NCBI RefSeq assembly: GCF_902500225.1
Contig: NZ_LR722652.1
Location: 1 to 64,000 of the forward strand
Source of the DNA: Buttiauxella massiliensis
GTDB lineage: Bacteria > Pseudomonadota > Gammaproteobacteria > Enterobacterales > Enterobacteriaceae
Length of the DNA: 64,000 bases
Direction: 5' to 3'
Shown: positions 54,308-64,000 of the stretch, in pieces
Layout: each line of letters opens with the position of its first letter
Numbering within the stretch: the stretch's first letter is position 1
Notes under the pieces: generated by a model
Databases searched by the model: none
Told to the model about the DNA's origin: nothing
What the model saw: the letters and a program-made list of their open reading frames with translations, nothing else
Made by a program: the position numbers and the translations under genes

Positions 54308-55615
54308 TTACGCGACCTTACTTGCCATAATCGCAATAATCTGACGATCGGTGTGCTGCATTGCCTGGCTTGCCAGCGCACAAAGATTACGGATCGACTG
54401 CTCCACATCATGAGCAACGATCCCTTCATTCCCGCTGACCGACGTATTATCGAGTGCCATCAGCACCGCTTTCCATGCCGAAGCGGCGCTGGTAGACACT
54501 TTCATCGCACAGCTGTTTGAAGCACCATCGCAAATCATCCCGCTAACATCACCAATCATATTGCTGATAGCCATTGAGATGCTCTTGTAGCTACCGTCGA
54601 TGAGCCAGGTGATCCCTGCCGCTGCCCCCATCGCTGCGGTGGTTGCCGCGCACAAAGCAGAGAGTGCCGGCAACTGATGGTGAATATAAATCGCCGTCAG
54701 ATGCGACAGTATCAGCGCCCGCGCCAGTTTTTCACTGTCACATCCGAGATGCTCAGCCACCACAACCACCGGCATTGTCGCGGCGATACCTTGATTGCCT
54801 GAGCCCGAGTTGCTCATTGCCGGAAGACACGCGCCTCCCATACGCGCATCGGAAGCGGCGGCCGTACGGATCATAATGTCGCTCAACAGATCCTTTGCCA
54901 TCAGGCCACGATCAAGCTGGCGCTGTAACGTCGAACCGATATGCAAACCGTACTGCGCTCGCAAACCTTCCCGGGAAAGCTCGTTATTCAACAAGGCCGC
55001 GTCGAGAATAAAACCAATCTCATCAAAGGGGACACCCTGGGCAAACTCAACAATCTGTTCAAGGCTGACATTTTCCATAGAGCAGGCTTGCGCCTTCCCT
55101 TCCACCTGGCCATCTTCAGCGACGTCAAACAGCACATCACCGTCTTTCTCGATTCTGATCACTCGGGTATGTTCGCCCGCGATGACCACCGTTGCCGACT
55201 CTTTGGCGGTAAAAACCGTCACGCTGGTATACAAAATCTCATCGCAAGGTTGTTGAATGCTGACCTTCACATCGCCACGTGCCAGCAGCAGTTTTGCGGC
55301 TGCAATCGCTTCAACTGGCGCACCTTTCAGCACTTCCAGCCCCGCAAGTGGGTCGCCCCCAAGTGCTCCCACCGCAGCGGCGATAGGCAGACCGACCATC
55401 CCGGTTCCCGGAACGGTAACGCCCATACCATTTTTCATTAGATTCGGTGAAACGCGAGCCACGATGCGTGTCACTGGCCCCGCCAGATGCGAGGCAGCCA
55501 ATGCGCTTGCCAGTGCCAACGAAATGGGTTCTGTGCAGCCCACTGCGGGCTTCACATTTTGTTTCACAGCCAGGATGAGTTCAGCCCATGCCGGGTTAAT
55601 TGCAGAATTTGCCAT
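54308..55615 (-). CDS. cyuA: L-cysteine desulfidase CyuA (YhaM)
   Basis: 435 residues of the UPF0597 family. It begins [21 protein letters not shown], with [11 protein letters not shown] near residue 30 and later Cys-containing motifs ([29 protein letters not shown]) that coordinate the iron-sulphur cluster. It breaks L-cysteine into pyruvate, ammonia and sulphide under anaerobic conditions. Downstream partner of cyuP with a 43-base gap; in E. coli the pair is activated by CyuR (DecR) in response to cysteine. Confidence 0.95.
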   Translation of the reverse strand: MANSAINPAWAELILAVKQNVKPAVGCTEPISLALASALAASHLAGPVTRIVARVSPNLMKNGMGVTVPGTGMVGLPIAAAVGALGGDPLAGLEVLKGAPVEAIAAAKLLLARGDVKVSIQQPCDEILYTSVTVFTAKESATVVIAGEHTRVIRIEKDGDVLFDVAEDGQVEGKAQACSMENVSLEQIVEFAQGVPFDEIGFILDAALLNNELSREGLRAQYGLHIGSTLQRQLDRGLMAKDLLSDIMIRTAAASDARMGGACLPAMSNSGSGNQGIAATMPVVVVAEHLGCDSEKLARALILSHLTAIYIHHQLPALSALCAATTAAMGAAAGITWLIDGSYKSISMAISNMIGDVSGMICDGASNSCAMKVSTSAASAWKAVLMALDNTSVSGNEGIVAHDVEQSIRNLCALASQAMQHTDRQIIAIMASKVA

Positions 55616-55658
55616 TTTTTAGCCTTAACGCTTATATCCAGAAAACACATGCCTGCAA

Positions 55659-56981
55659 TCAGGAGAATGCAAGGAATGGAGAAATACACAATAAGAGGCC
55701 AGTGATAATAATAATGACCAGTGAGACACCTTTATATTTATGCAATGCCGGGACTTTATAGACCAGCCACGCTGGAATTAAGCACCCTACCATGCCAAAT
55801 ATCGGGCTACAGATTGAGGTAAAACTTAATACCGGAGCGTTCAGCACAATCGCACTCCACGCCAGTAAGATGGCGAATACCATAATTCCGCGCTGCACCC
55901 ATTTCTCATTGATTTTCTCCGCAGACATTTTGCGACGCAGAATATTAATCACGATACCTTGCGTTGCTTCACGGAACCCGAGATAAACCCCAAAGAAGGC
56001 GGTCATAACAGCGAAGATATTTAATATTACGCTGACCACTGTGACCCATGCACCGGCATCTCCGTTAATAAACTGGGCGGCAATAGCCAACGCTGAAATA
56101 TTTTGCTCATACGCTTTTACCGCCTCGTCATGCCCCATCGCCAGAGTAAAAGAGACTGCATAAAAGAAAACGGTCACAAACAGAATGCCGAAAGCGATAT
56201 TCATCGCACGCAGCGCTTTGAAACGAGCCACTTCGCGTGATTTTTCTTTAGAACGGTACGAAATAACCATCGGGCTGAGCGTCTGGATAAACAGAATAGA
56301 CGTCAGCGTAAAGGGCAGCGTAATAATCGCATTCTTCAGCAGCAAGCCCATTGGCGGCAGCGTACCTGCGTTATACAAGTGCCACATCCCGACCATTGAA
56401 ACACCCAGCGCGGCGACCACTAAAAGCTTGGTTAGCACCATGTATCTTGAAACTTTAAATAAGAGCTTTTCACCACGCGATGAGATGGCGACCAGAATAC
56501 AAATCAGCACCAGGCCATAGAAGGGGTTATCTGATAACAGTCCTTCTGTAACGCCAAAGGTATGTAAATAAGAGGCGCTGTCATTAGTGATGGCTGTGGA
56601 GTAAACAAACATCCAGATAACCAGCATGATGAAATAGAGCAAACCCAATAATATCCCCCAATTTTTACCCAAATAACCGCTTATCACACTCGGGTAATCT
56701 TTACACTCCGGGGACTCTGCCAGCGTATTAATAAATAAACGCTGAAACAGATACATTGCTGGATAACCAACTATCGAGGAAAGAAGGAAAACCCATAATC
56801 CCATTAACCCAACCTGAACGGGTAAGAATACTATTCCCGCACCAATTGCCATGCCAATACTCATAATGATCCAGCCGACATCAGTGCTGTCAAATTTGGT
56901 GGCGGCTTGCCATTCACTTTCAGTCATTCCTGCACGACTTGATGCCGGAATATTAACGGCAGTAATGCTTCCTGTTTCCAT
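55659..56981 (-). CDS. cyuP: Cysteine/serine transporter CyuP (YhaO)
   Basis: 440 residues, HAAAP family amino acid transporter with 11 transmembrane helices. The first helix region is DVGWIIMSIGMAIGAGIVFLP. It imports cysteine (and serine) for CyuA. Matches E. coli YhaO. First gene of the leftward cyuPA operon. Confidence 0.94.
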   Translation of the reverse strand: METGSITAVNIPASSRAGMTESEWQAATKFDSTDVGWIIMSIGMAIGAGIVFLPVQVGLMGLWVFLLSSIVGYPAMYLFQRLFINTLAESPECKDYPSVISGYLGKNWGILLGLLYFIMLVIWMFVYSTAITNDSASYLHTFGVTEGLLSDNPFYGLVLICILVAISSRGEKLLFKVSRYMVLTKLLVVAALGVSMVGMWHLYNAGTLPPMGLLLKNAIITLPFTLTSILFIQTLSPMVISYRSKEKSREVARFKALRAMNIAFGILFVTVFFYAVSFTLAMGHDEAVKAYEQNISALAIAAQFINGDAGAWVTVVSVILNIFAVMTAFFGVYLGFREATQGIVINILRRKMSAEKINEKWVQRGIMVFAILLAWSAIVLNAPVLSFTSICSPIFGMVGCLIPAWLVYKVPALHKYKGVSLVIIIITGLLLCISPFLAFS

Positions 56982-57489
56982 AAAAATGCTCGCTTTAATG
57001 TGTAGGTTTTAATTATGAGTGTTCATTACAGAGTGATTTCCCAGACCATTAAAAACCTGAATGCGTGTTTTCTGGTCTTATTCGAATGTAAAAAGGATAG
57101 CGCGTGCGGAGGAGAAAAAATTTGCTACTCCATCTGCGAATTCTCAATAAAAGAGCAAATAATTCTCCATTCAGAGAAATATCTTCAGTTTTGATTCACA
57201 TTTTTCATTTTGAGTAGTAAATAATTATTTAGGCAGTTGAGGTGATTTCTTAAGATATTGTTTTTAAAAAGTTTTTAATGAATATTTATCTAAAGCTGAA
57301 TTCGGACCCAGCAAGGCAATGTGAGCTGACGCAACAAGCGAAGTTAATAGCGTGTAACATCAGAGAACATGTATTTTGATGCACTTCACACTCTGGCATC
57401 GCTTTAGCAGGAACCTCTGATTATTGTTTCAATAAGGTTAAGGTTAAGATTTTTTCCCTGCCATTAAGACATTTGCTTACAGTAAACGA
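56982..57489. other. Gene-free stretch where K-12 carries the tdc operon
   Basis: 508 bases, AT-rich in 57150-57300, with no supported frame. It must contain the cyuP promoter on its left. No terminator, repeat or tdc remnant was recognised; in K-12 this interval holds tdcABCDEFG and yhaBC. Confidence 0.5.
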
Positions 57490-58587
57490 TCACGAGAGAC
57501 GGTTTACACAAGTTTCCCCGTTCTCAATCCCCAGTTGATAGAGCGTAAACGGCGTGTGCTTTTCGATAAGTGTCGCCAGTTCAGGCGAATGGCTGGTGAG
57601 CCAGATTTGCGTGTAACGACTCGCTTCTGCAATCAGGCGAGCCAACGCGGGTAACATCTGTGGATGCAGGCTATTTTCAGGTTCATTCAATGCAATAAAG
57701 CGCGGTGGACGCGGGCTAAGTAACGCCACAGTCAGGCACAAAAATCGTAATGTCCCATCAGAAAACTCAGCCGACTCCAGCGGGCGGTTAATCCCCTGCC
57801 GGTGCATCATCATCTGAAAACGTCCGTTACTGTTATCACAGAAAAATGTGCATTCAGGGAAGGCTTCACCCAGCACCTCAAACAGTAACTCGCTATCACC
57901 AATTTCAACGATGGTCTGGAACGCGGCGGCCAGGTTTAGCCCATCACCCGCTAACACTGGCGAACGATAACCAACCTGCGGCAAGCGCAACCCGGCTCCT
58001 TTCGTGATATCGAACTCATGGTAGAAACGCCAGTTACGTAGCGTTTCGCGGGCGCTGGAAACTTCGGGATAAAGGTGTGGCTCGCCAAGTTGGCCGAACA
58101 ACGATTCGTTCTCGTAGAGTGTGGCGGCGTGCGTGACTTTCTCACCGTTAACATCGTTGAGAAAAACAGCCTGGTTGCGACGATGCATAATTGACGAAGA
58201 AGGTCGGCGGCGAAAACCACTCAGCCAGATTTGCTCTTCTTTTACGATAGGATCGAGATCGAACATCGTGGGGTACGGTAATTTGTCCGGGAAGCCGACC
58301 TGCAATTCATATTCAAAGTCGTCGGTATCTACTGCAAGCGTCATACGCCGTGGCGCACTGGCATACCCTTTGGCGCGGGAGCCTGCCCACATAACCTTTT
58401 GGATCCCACCTTCATCAGACAGCCAGTGTGACAACTGCCCCATCGCCGCGCCGTGGATCAAATGGATTGCTTTATAGATATTGGATTTCCCGCAGCCATT
58501 TGGGCCGAAAACCACGTTCAGCCGCCCCAAATCGATGGAAAGTTTACGCACCGAGCGGTAGTTGTCGATGTACAGAGACTTGATCAT
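57490..58587 (-). CDS. AAA-family ATPase, RecF/OLD-like (COG4637 type)
   Basis: 365 residues. Walker A GPNGCGKSNIYKAI at about residues 29-42, a signature-like segment FSDGTLRFLCLTVALLSP, and a Walker B FIALNEPENSLHPQML with D-to-N at the first acidic position, then a His-switch-like LTSHSPELATLIEKH. This is the layout of stand-alone SMC/RecF/OLD ATPases; no TOPRIM nuclease domain is present. Such proteins can be in DNA repair or phage defence (as in two-gene systems), but no partner is adjacent. It lies between the empty tdc locus and rnpB. Confidence 0.85.
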   Translation of the reverse strand: MIKSLYIDNYRSVRKLSIDLGRLNVVFGPNGCGKSNIYKAIHLIHGAAMGQLSHWLSDEGGIQKVMWAGSRAKGYASAPRRMTLAVDTDDFEYELQVGFPDKLPYPTMFDLDPIVKEEQIWLSGFRRRPSSSIMHRRNQAVFLNDVNGEKVTHAATLYENESLFGQLGEPHLYPEVSSARETLRNWRFYHEFDITKGAGLRLPQVGYRSPVLAGDGLNLAAAFQTIVEIGDSELLFEVLGEAFPECTFFCDNSNGRFQMMMHRQGINRPLESAEFSDGTLRFLCLTVALLSPRPPRFIALNEPENSLHPQMLPALARLIAEASRYTQIWLTSHSPELATLIEKHTPFTLYQLGIENGETCVNRLS

Positions 58588-58640
58588 GGCGGTGCGGAAT
58601 CCGGTGATGGCGGGAGTCGTATTATGGCAATTGTTCTATA

Positions 58641-58767
58641 TATACCCTAAATAATTCGAGGTGCATCGCGGCGACAAGAGAACAAGTCCCGATGAGCTTA
58701 CTCCAGTAAGCGATTTGGGCGAGTGAGCGTAGCCAACAAAGAGGCAGCGCGAAGTATGACGGGTATA
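58641..58767. repeat. 127-bp enterobacterial intergenic repeat with terminal inverted repeats
   Basis: The segment begins TATACCCTAAATAATTCGAG and ends GACGGGTATA, giving short terminal inverted repeats TATACCC/GGGTATA. The interior (GAGCTTACTCCAGTAAGCGA, GGGCGAGTGAGCGTAGCCAA) is a scattered enterobacterial repeat I recognise from many intergenic regions (MITE/RSA-like), though I cannot name it with certainty. It lies between the ATPase gene and the rnpB terminator. Confidence 0.7.
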
Positions 58768-58810
58768 AACAAAACGCCCGCACAGTTTTCACTGTGCGGG
58801 CGTTTTGTTT
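58768..58810 (-). terminator. rnpB terminator
   Basis: A long perfect stem AAAACGCCCGCACAGT/ACTGTGCGGGCGTTTT with a TTTC loop (58771-58806), followed on the minus strand by TGTTTAT. Confidence 0.95.
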
Positions 58811-58813
58811 AAT

Positions 58814-59192
<379 letters not shown>

Positions 59193-59199
59193 GGCGCGG

Positions 59200-59228
59200 A
59201 TTATAGAGGGTTTGCCCCTCCATGTCAC
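59200..59228 (-). promoter_or_regulatory. rnpB promoter
   Basis: -10 TATAAT (59200-59205) and -35 GTGACA (59223-59228) with 17-bp spacing, followed by a GC-rich discriminator CCGCGCC before the RNA start, typical of stringently controlled stable RNA promoters. It lies just after the garK stop codon. Confidence 0.9.
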
Positions 59229-59234
59229 GCATGC

Positions 59235-60380
59235 TTAACGAGTGATGTTCATCCCAATCTCAACGGTTGCCGCAATATCACGCGAAGCACGGTAAATATT
59301 ATCGAACGCATTTTTCAGCGCTTCTTCCAGTGTGCCGATACTATTGAGCACGCTAAACACGGCATCAATGCCGTACTGATGAACAATAGCAACATCACTG
59401 GTCAGCGAACCGGCAATCCCAATCACGGGTTTGTGGTACTTTTTGGCTACCGCAGCCACGCCTACCGGGACTTTGCCGCGGATACTCTGACTGTCCATAC
59501 GCCCTTCACCAGTCACCACCAGCGAACAATCGTGAATATGTTCTTCAAGGCGCAGGGCTTCAGTCACTATCTCGACTCCACTACGCAATTCCGCGCCGAG
59601 AAACGCCATCAATGCCGCGCCCATGCCGCCTGCCGCACCCGCTCCGGGGGCATTTTTCACATCGATGCGTAAATCTTTTTTAATCACATCAGCAAAGTGA
59701 GCAAGATTGGCATCCAGCTCAAGAATCATCGCTTCATCGGCCCCTTTTTGTGGCCCGAACACACGTGAAGCACCGTTGTCACCAATTAATGGATTCGTCA
59801 CATCACAGGCAACGTTAATCACGCAGTCAGCCAAACGGCTGTCGAGACCTGAAATATCAATGCTGTTCAGGCTCATTAAACTGCCACCACCGTGACTAAT
59901 TTCTTTACCGACTGCGTCACACAGTTTCGCGCCCAGCGCCTGCACCATGCCCGCTCCACCGTCGTTAGTTGCGCTGCCACCGATGCCGATAATAATGTTG
60001 CGCGCACCGTTATCCAGAGCCCGTAAGATCAGTTCACCAGTACCGTGCGAAGTCGTAATCAGAGGATTGCGGTTCACGATTGGCACCAGCGCAAGCCCAC
60101 TGGCTTCAGCCATTTCGATAAATGCGGTTTTACCGTCACCGGACATACCCCAATATGCTGTAACCGGCTCGCCCAGCGGCCCGGTCACCGTAGTGGTGAT
60201 TTTCTTGCCCTGCGTGGCACTGATCATGGCATCGACCGTACCTTCCCCGCCATCTGCAACCGGGACCGATATATATTCCGCATCAGGAAATATTTCGCGG
60301 AAACCTTTTTCAATGGCCTTCGCCACATCAACCGCCGAGAGGCTTTCTTTATAAGAGTCGGGTGCGATTACGATTTTCAT
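59235..60380 (-). CDS. garK: Glycerate 2-kinase GarK
   Basis: 381 residues from MKIVIAPDSYKESLSAVDVA, the GckA/GarK family. GGSATNDGGAGMVQALGA and GPQKGADE are conserved, and VVTGEGRMDSQS is the catalytic loop near the C-terminus. It phosphorylates D-glycerate to 2-phosphoglycerate, the last step of hexarate breakdown. The start at 60380 matches E. coli; the open frame to 60419 lacks a ribosome binding site. Last gene of garPLRK; rnpB follows and may receive read-through. Confidence 0.96.
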   Translation of the reverse strand: MKIVIAPDSYKESLSAVDVAKAIEKGFREIFPDAEYISVPVADGGEGTVDAMISATQGKKITTTVTGPLGEPVTAYWGMSGDGKTAFIEMAEASGLALVPIVNRNPLITTSHGTGELILRALDNGARNIIIGIGGSATNDGGAGMVQALGAKLCDAVGKEISHGGGSLMSLNSIDISGLDSRLADCVINVACDVTNPLIGDNGASRVFGPQKGADEAMILELDANLAHFADVIKKDLRIDVKNAPGAGAAGGMGAALMAFLGAELRSGVEIVTEALRLEEHIHDCSLVVTGEGRMDSQSIRGKVPVGVAAVAKKYHKPVIGIAGSLTSDVAIVHQYGIDAVFSVLNSIGTLEEALKNAFDNIYRASRDIAATVEIGMNITR

Positions 60381-60438
60381 AATGTGTCCATGCCAAAAAG
60401 TGCCGAGAAAATCGGGCACCGAAAGGTGCCCATCTCTT

Positions 60439-61329
60439 TTATTTGCTGACTTCTACTTTCGCCAGTTTTTCGTAGTAGCACGCGATTGCGCTGTGGTCAT
60501 CGTTACCATGGCCGTCTGCACGCAGCGCCTGCATCATTTCCATTACGGCGGCGGTCAGTGGCAATTGAGCGCCAACACCGTGGGAAGTATCCAGCGCGTT
60601 TGCCAGATCTTTAATGTGCAGGTCGATGCGGAAACCTGGCTTGAAGTTGCGATCCAGCACCATTGGCGCTTTCGCTTCCAGCACGGTGCTGCCCGCCAGG
60701 CCACCACGAATCGCCTGGAATACCAGTTCTGGATTAACGCCCGCTTTGGTTGCCAGTACCAGCGCTTCAGACATCGCAGCAATGTTCAAAGCTACAATCA
60801 CCTGGTTTGCCAGTTTGGTAACGTTACCCGCACCGATATCACCGGTGTGCACCACAGAACCGGCCATGGATTTCAGCAGGTCGTAATACTTGTCGAAAAT
60901 TGCTTTGTCGCCGCCAACCATCACAGACAACGTGCCTTCAATCGCTTTAGGTTCGCCACCGCTCACTGGCGCATCCAGCATATCGATGCCTTTTGCTTTC
61001 AGCGCTTCGCTGATTTCACGGCTCGCAAGCGGAGCGATGGAACTCATGTCGATAACCACGGTGCCCGGTTTCGCGCCTTCGATAATGCCGTTCTCGCCCA
61101 GCGCCACTTCTTTAACGTGCGGGGAGTTTGGCAGCATGGTGATAATCACATCGCACTGCTCGGCGATATCTTTCGGTGTTGCAGCAGTTTCTGCACCGGC
61201 GGTGATAAGTTCAGCAATCACCTCGGGATTACGGTCGGCAACCACCAGGGAATAACCGGCTTTGATGAGGTTTTTACTCATTGGTTTGCCCATGATGCCC
61301 AGGCCAATAAACCCAACTTTCAGTGTCAT
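60439..61329 (-). CDS. garR: Tartronate semialdehyde reductase GarR
   Basis: 296 residues of the beta-hydroxyacid dehydrogenase family. The N-terminal GFIGLGIMGKPMSKNL is the dinucleotide-binding motif, DAPVSGGEPKA the substrate motif, and GAGNVTKLANQ carries the catalytic lysine. It reduces tartronate semialdehyde to D-glycerate. AGAGAGAG precedes the ATG. Third gene of garPLRK. Confidence 0.97.
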   Translation of the reverse strand: MTLKVGFIGLGIMGKPMSKNLIKAGYSLVVADRNPEVIAELITAGAETAATPKDIAEQCDVIITMLPNSPHVKEVALGENGIIEGAKPGTVVIDMSSIAPLASREISEALKAKGIDMLDAPVSGGEPKAIEGTLSVMVGGDKAIFDKYYDLLKSMAGSVVHTGDIGAGNVTKLANQVIVALNIAAMSEALVLATKAGVNPELVFQAIRGGLAGSTVLEAKAPMVLDRNFKPGFRIDLHIKDLANALDTSHGVGAQLPLTAAVMEMMQALRADGHGNDDHSAIACYYEKLAKVEVSK

Positions 61330-61356
61330 AATTCAGTCTCTCTCTTTAGGTGGTAG

Positions 61357-62127
61357 TTATTTTTTAAAAGAATCAGCCAATTTCTGGGTTGCCGAGCGGA
61401 AGCAGCCTAAATCGCTGCCCACCGCCACAAAGGTCGCGCCCCATTCCATATAGCGACGCGCGTCGGCTTCAACTGGTGCCAGAATACCGGCTGGTTTACC
61501 GTGCGCTTTAGCGCGAGCAAAGATGTGTTTGATGCATTGCTGCACGTCCGGGTGTGAAGCATTACCCAGATGGCCTAATGCCGCAGCCAGGTCGCTTGGC
61601 CCAACGAAAATGCCATCCACACCGTCGGTTGTAGCGATGGCATCAACGTTATCCACGCCCTGCTGGCTTTCGATTTGCACCAGAATCGTGATGTTCTTGT
61701 TGGACTGCGCGAAGTAATCCGGCACGGTGCCAAACATATTGGCGCGGTGAGAAACGGACACGCCGCGAATACCTTCTGGTGGATAGCGGGTAGAAGATAC
61801 TGCCAGCGCCGCCTCTTCCTGAGTCTCAACAAACGGAATCAGGAAGTTATAGAAACCGATATCCAGCAGGCGCTTGATGATTACCGGGTCGTTGGTCGGT
61901 GCACGAACCACGGCGGCACTTTCGCTGCCTTTTAATGCCATCAACTGTGGAATGAATGTGGTGATGTCGTTTGGTGCATGTTCGCCGTCCAGCACAATCC
62001 AGTCGAAGCCAGCAAGGCCCAGCACTTCGGTGCTGATAGGGTTTGCCAGTGCGGACCAGCAACCGATTTGAGTCTGGTGTGCTGCCAGTGCGGCTTTAAA
62101 TTTATTTGGGAAAACGTTGGTATTCAT
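61357..62127 (-). CDS. garL: 2-dehydro-3-deoxyglucarate aldolase GarL
   Basis: 256 residues, HpcH/HpaI class II aldolase. [14 protein letters not shown] carries the catalytic His region; [16 protein letters not shown] and [15 protein letters not shown] carry the Glu and Asp that bind magnesium. It splits 5-keto-4-deoxyglucarate into pyruvate and tartronate semialdehyde. AAGGG precedes the ATG. Second gene of garPLRK. Confidence 0.97.
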   Translation of the reverse strand: MNTNVFPNKFKAALAAHQTQIGCWSALANPISTEVLGLAGFDWIVLDGEHAPNDITTFIPQLMALKGSESAAVVRAPTNDPVIIKRLLDIGFYNFLIPFVETQEEAALAVSSTRYPPEGIRGVSVSHRANMFGTVPDYFAQSNKNITILVQIESQQGVDNVDAIATTDGVDGIFVGPSDLAAALGHLGNASHPDVQQCIKHIFARAKAHGKPAGILAPVEADARRYMEWGATFVAVGSDLGCFRSATQKLADSFKK

Positions 62128-62164
62128 CTGTTGCCCTTATTTATTCAGTTATCCGTTGAGTGAA

Positions 62165-63496
62165 TTACTTCTTCAATTCCATACGTTTAATGTCACCCAC
62201 TACGAACAGATAACAAACCATTGCCATCAGCGCCGAACAGCCTACGAAGATCAGCGCTGCATTAAAGGAGTGAAGTTCAGAAACCAGGTAACCAATCACC
62301 AGTGGCGTCACGATAGAAGCAACGTTACCGAACACGTTGAACACAGCACCACACAGGCCAACCATCTCTTTTGGTGCGGTGTCGGCAATAACCGGCCAGC
62401 CCAGCGCGCCAAAACCTTTACCGAAGAAAGCGAATGCCATCAGGGTGATAACCAGAGCCGTGCTTTCGGTGTAGTTACAAAGAATGATGGTTGAAGCAAG
62501 CAGCATCCCGAGAACAATCGGTATCTTACGAGCAACGGTCAGTGAGTAACCGCGCTTGATTAACGAATCAGAGAATACGCCACCCAATACGCCACCTGCG
62601 AAGCCACACAGCGCCGGGATTGAAGCAACCATCCCTACTTTCAGGATCGACATGCCTTTATCTTGCACCAGGTAAATCGGGAACCATGTCAGGAAGAACC
62701 AGGTGATGGTATTGATAAAGTACTGACCGAAGAACACGCCCAGCATCATGCGGTTAGTCAGCAACTGCTTGATGTAATGAAGTTTTGGCCCTTCTACCAC
62801 GGCACCTGGTTTTTTGTGGTCCATATCAACCACTGCGCCGCCTTGAGTGATGTAATCCAGCTCTTCTTTTGACATACGCGGGTGGTCAGTCGGGTTATGG
62901 ATAAACTTCACCCACAGGAAGGTCAGCACAAAACCGATGCCGCCCATCACGGTAAACACATGCTCCCAACCCCATGCGAAGGTCAGCCAGCCGAGTAAAG
63001 GTGAGAACAGCGCGAGCGAGAAATATTGTGCAGAGTTAAAAATGGCTGAAGCGGTGCCGCGTTCTTTTGTCGGGAACCAGGCCGCAACAATACGAGCGTT
63101 AGCAGGGAACGATGGTGCTTCCGAGAATCCGAGCATAAAACGCATGATAAACATGGAGATACCCGCATACGCCAGGGGCACCATATCAACAAAGCCTTGC
63201 ATGAACGTAAACAGAGACCAGAAGAACAGACTGTATGTGTAAACCTTCTTCGAGCCGTAGCGGTCAAGTAACCAGCCGCCTGGGATTTGCATTAACAGGT
63301 ATGCCCAACCAAACGCCGAGAAAATATAACCCATTGAGATTGCACTGAGCTGTAATTCTTTAGCAACTTCAGTACCCGCAATAGAAAGAGTGGCTCGATC
63401 CGCGTAGTTAATCGTCGTTACAATAAAGATAATTAATAATATTAAGTATCGTGTGTTCTTACCTTTTTTCGACTCAACTGCTGTATCCAAAATCAT
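62165..63496 (-). CDS. garP: Galactarate/glucarate transporter GarP
   Basis: 443 residues, major facilitator superfamily anion:cation symporter group with 12 transmembrane helices; TTINYADRATLSIAG is the typical first-helix motif. It imports galactarate, glucarate and glycerate with protons. AGAGGATG precedes the ATG. First gene of the operon, divergent from garD. Confidence 0.96.
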   Translation of the reverse strand: MILDTAVESKKGKNTRYLILLIIFIVTTINYADRATLSIAGTEVAKELQLSAISMGYIFSAFGWAYLLMQIPGGWLLDRYGSKKVYTYSLFFWSLFTFMQGFVDMVPLAYAGISMFIMRFMLGFSEAPSFPANARIVAAWFPTKERGTASAIFNSAQYFSLALFSPLLGWLTFAWGWEHVFTVMGGIGFVLTFLWVKFIHNPTDHPRMSKEELDYITQGGAVVDMDHKKPGAVVEGPKLHYIKQLLTNRMMLGVFFGQYFINTITWFFLTWFPIYLVQDKGMSILKVGMVASIPALCGFAGGVLGGVFSDSLIKRGYSLTVARKIPIVLGMLLASTIILCNYTESTALVITLMAFAFFGKGFGALGWPVIADTAPKEMVGLCGAVFNVFGNVASIVTPLVIGYLVSELHSFNAALIFVGCSALMAMVCYLFVVGDIKRMELKK

Positions 63497-63873
63497 TTTC
63501 TACATCCTCTGTTGCGGGTACTTAATTCAAGGATTTTTTATTTATATAAAGCAGTATTTCACGAATATATTTTCGGGATAATACTGCTCTCTGAAATTAA
63601 CCTGGTGTTTGTCATTCGCAACACAGTATAGCCAGCACAGAACAAATGGACATTAGGCATACGCCCAATAGATAACACTTTAAAAGCCAAATAATTAAAC
63701 TTATGCACATGTTTGTGGGGTGTATTGCACAATTTCATAGATAACCCTGCCTGGTGGGCAATGCCTCGCAATATAAAGTGATCTCGCTCACATTTTTATT
63801 TCTCACGGCCTGACATTCTTTATTTAGCTTGTGAGAAGTCACGATTAGAAAAAAATTCTGGAGAATAGCGGCA
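63497..63873. promoter_or_regulatory. garP-garD divergent control region with CRP-like site
   Basis: 377 bases without a gene. A strong CRP-like site, AGTGA-6-TCACA, lies at 63777-63792, 82 bases before garD. The hexarate activator CdaR (SdaR) should bind here too, but I cannot point to its site. A GGAG ribosome binding site for garD is at 63860-63863. Confidence 0.6.
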
Positions 63874-64000
63874 ATGTCGAATATTGAAATTAAACAACAA
63901 CCCCCTGGTTCTTTTTATATAAAAGTTCATGAGACAGATAATGTCGCTATTATTGTTAATGATAATGGGCTGAAAGCTGGCACCCGTTTTCCGGATGGAT
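63874..64000 (+). CDS. garD: Galactarate dehydratase GarD, 5' end only
   Basis: The first 42 codons are in the window, running off the right edge. The N-terminal SAF domain (FYIKVHETDNVAIIVNDNG, then AGTRFPDG) matches E. coli GarD. GarD dehydrates galactarate to 5-keto-4-deoxyglucarate, the first step before GarL. GGAG lies ten bases before the ATG. Divergent from garP, as in E. coli. Confidence 0.95.
   Translation, partial: MSNIEIKQQPPGSFYIKVHETDNVAIIVNDNGLKAGTRFPDG

Overview
The window is chromosomal DNA from a member of the Enterobacteriaceae close to, but not the same as, Escherichia coli K-12. The evidence is the long run of recognisable E. coli-type genes on the right (ygjR-alx-sstT-ygjV-uxaAC-exuTR-yqjA-mzrA-yqjCDEKFG-yhaHJKL-cyuAP-rnpB-garKRLPD). 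Protein sequences differ moderately from K-12, and the layout differs: the tdc operon is missing between cyuP and rnpB, and a tRNA-Leu(CAA) gene lies next to ygjR. The genus cannot be fixed by eye.

Left edge (1-2340): the leader and tandem P1/P2 promoters of a ribosomal RNA operon read leftward out of the window. A stretch with no clear gene follows, then a complete IS3-family insertion sequence (1091-2297).

Genomic island (about 2342-35113): a 32.7-kb integrative element sits at the 3' end of tRNA-Leu(CAA). Its P4-type integrase is next to the tRNA. Both ends carry matching terminator-plus-tRNA-end repeats and matching pairs of TATACTCA boxes. The island follows the CP4-57/YfjX-type plan: AlpA regulator, YagK/YfjJ-like protein, WYL regulator, RadC-like protein, DUF932 protein and a CbtA/CbeA toxin-antitoxin pair. 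Its cargo is largely defensive. A leftward cluster runs hsdM-hsdS-DUF4268 nuclease-hsdR, then a P-loop GTPase-like protein, a 5'-nucleotidase, a ParB-like protein and a membrane-anchored protein. A TIR-domain protein diverges from hsdM, and a restriction endonuclease of the phosphorothioate-DNA-binding (SBD-HNH) type converges on the TIR gene. CcdAB, a lone ribbon-helix-helix protein and an AbiEii-like fragment lie near the left end. Two related EcsC-family genes, each accompanied by an exported small protein, sit on either side of the defence core. A divergent phosphoethanolamine-transferase-like membrane enzyme is also carried.

Right core region (35114-64000): a translationally coupled HNH endonuclease-methyltransferase pair lies beside the tRNA. 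Next come ygjR, alx with its manganese/alkaline-responsive leader, sstT, and ygjV interrupted by an amber codon. The hexuronate genes uxaCA/exuT/exuR import galacturonate and carry it towards the Entner-Doudoroff pathway. The yqjA-mzrA-yqjCDEKF-yqjG group contains membrane and stress genes. cyuAP imports and degrades cysteine. An AAA ATPase gene, rnpB and garKRLP follow, with the divergent start of garD at the right edge; the gar genes degrade galactarate and glucarate. Hexuronate and hexarate use therefore dominate the core part of the window.
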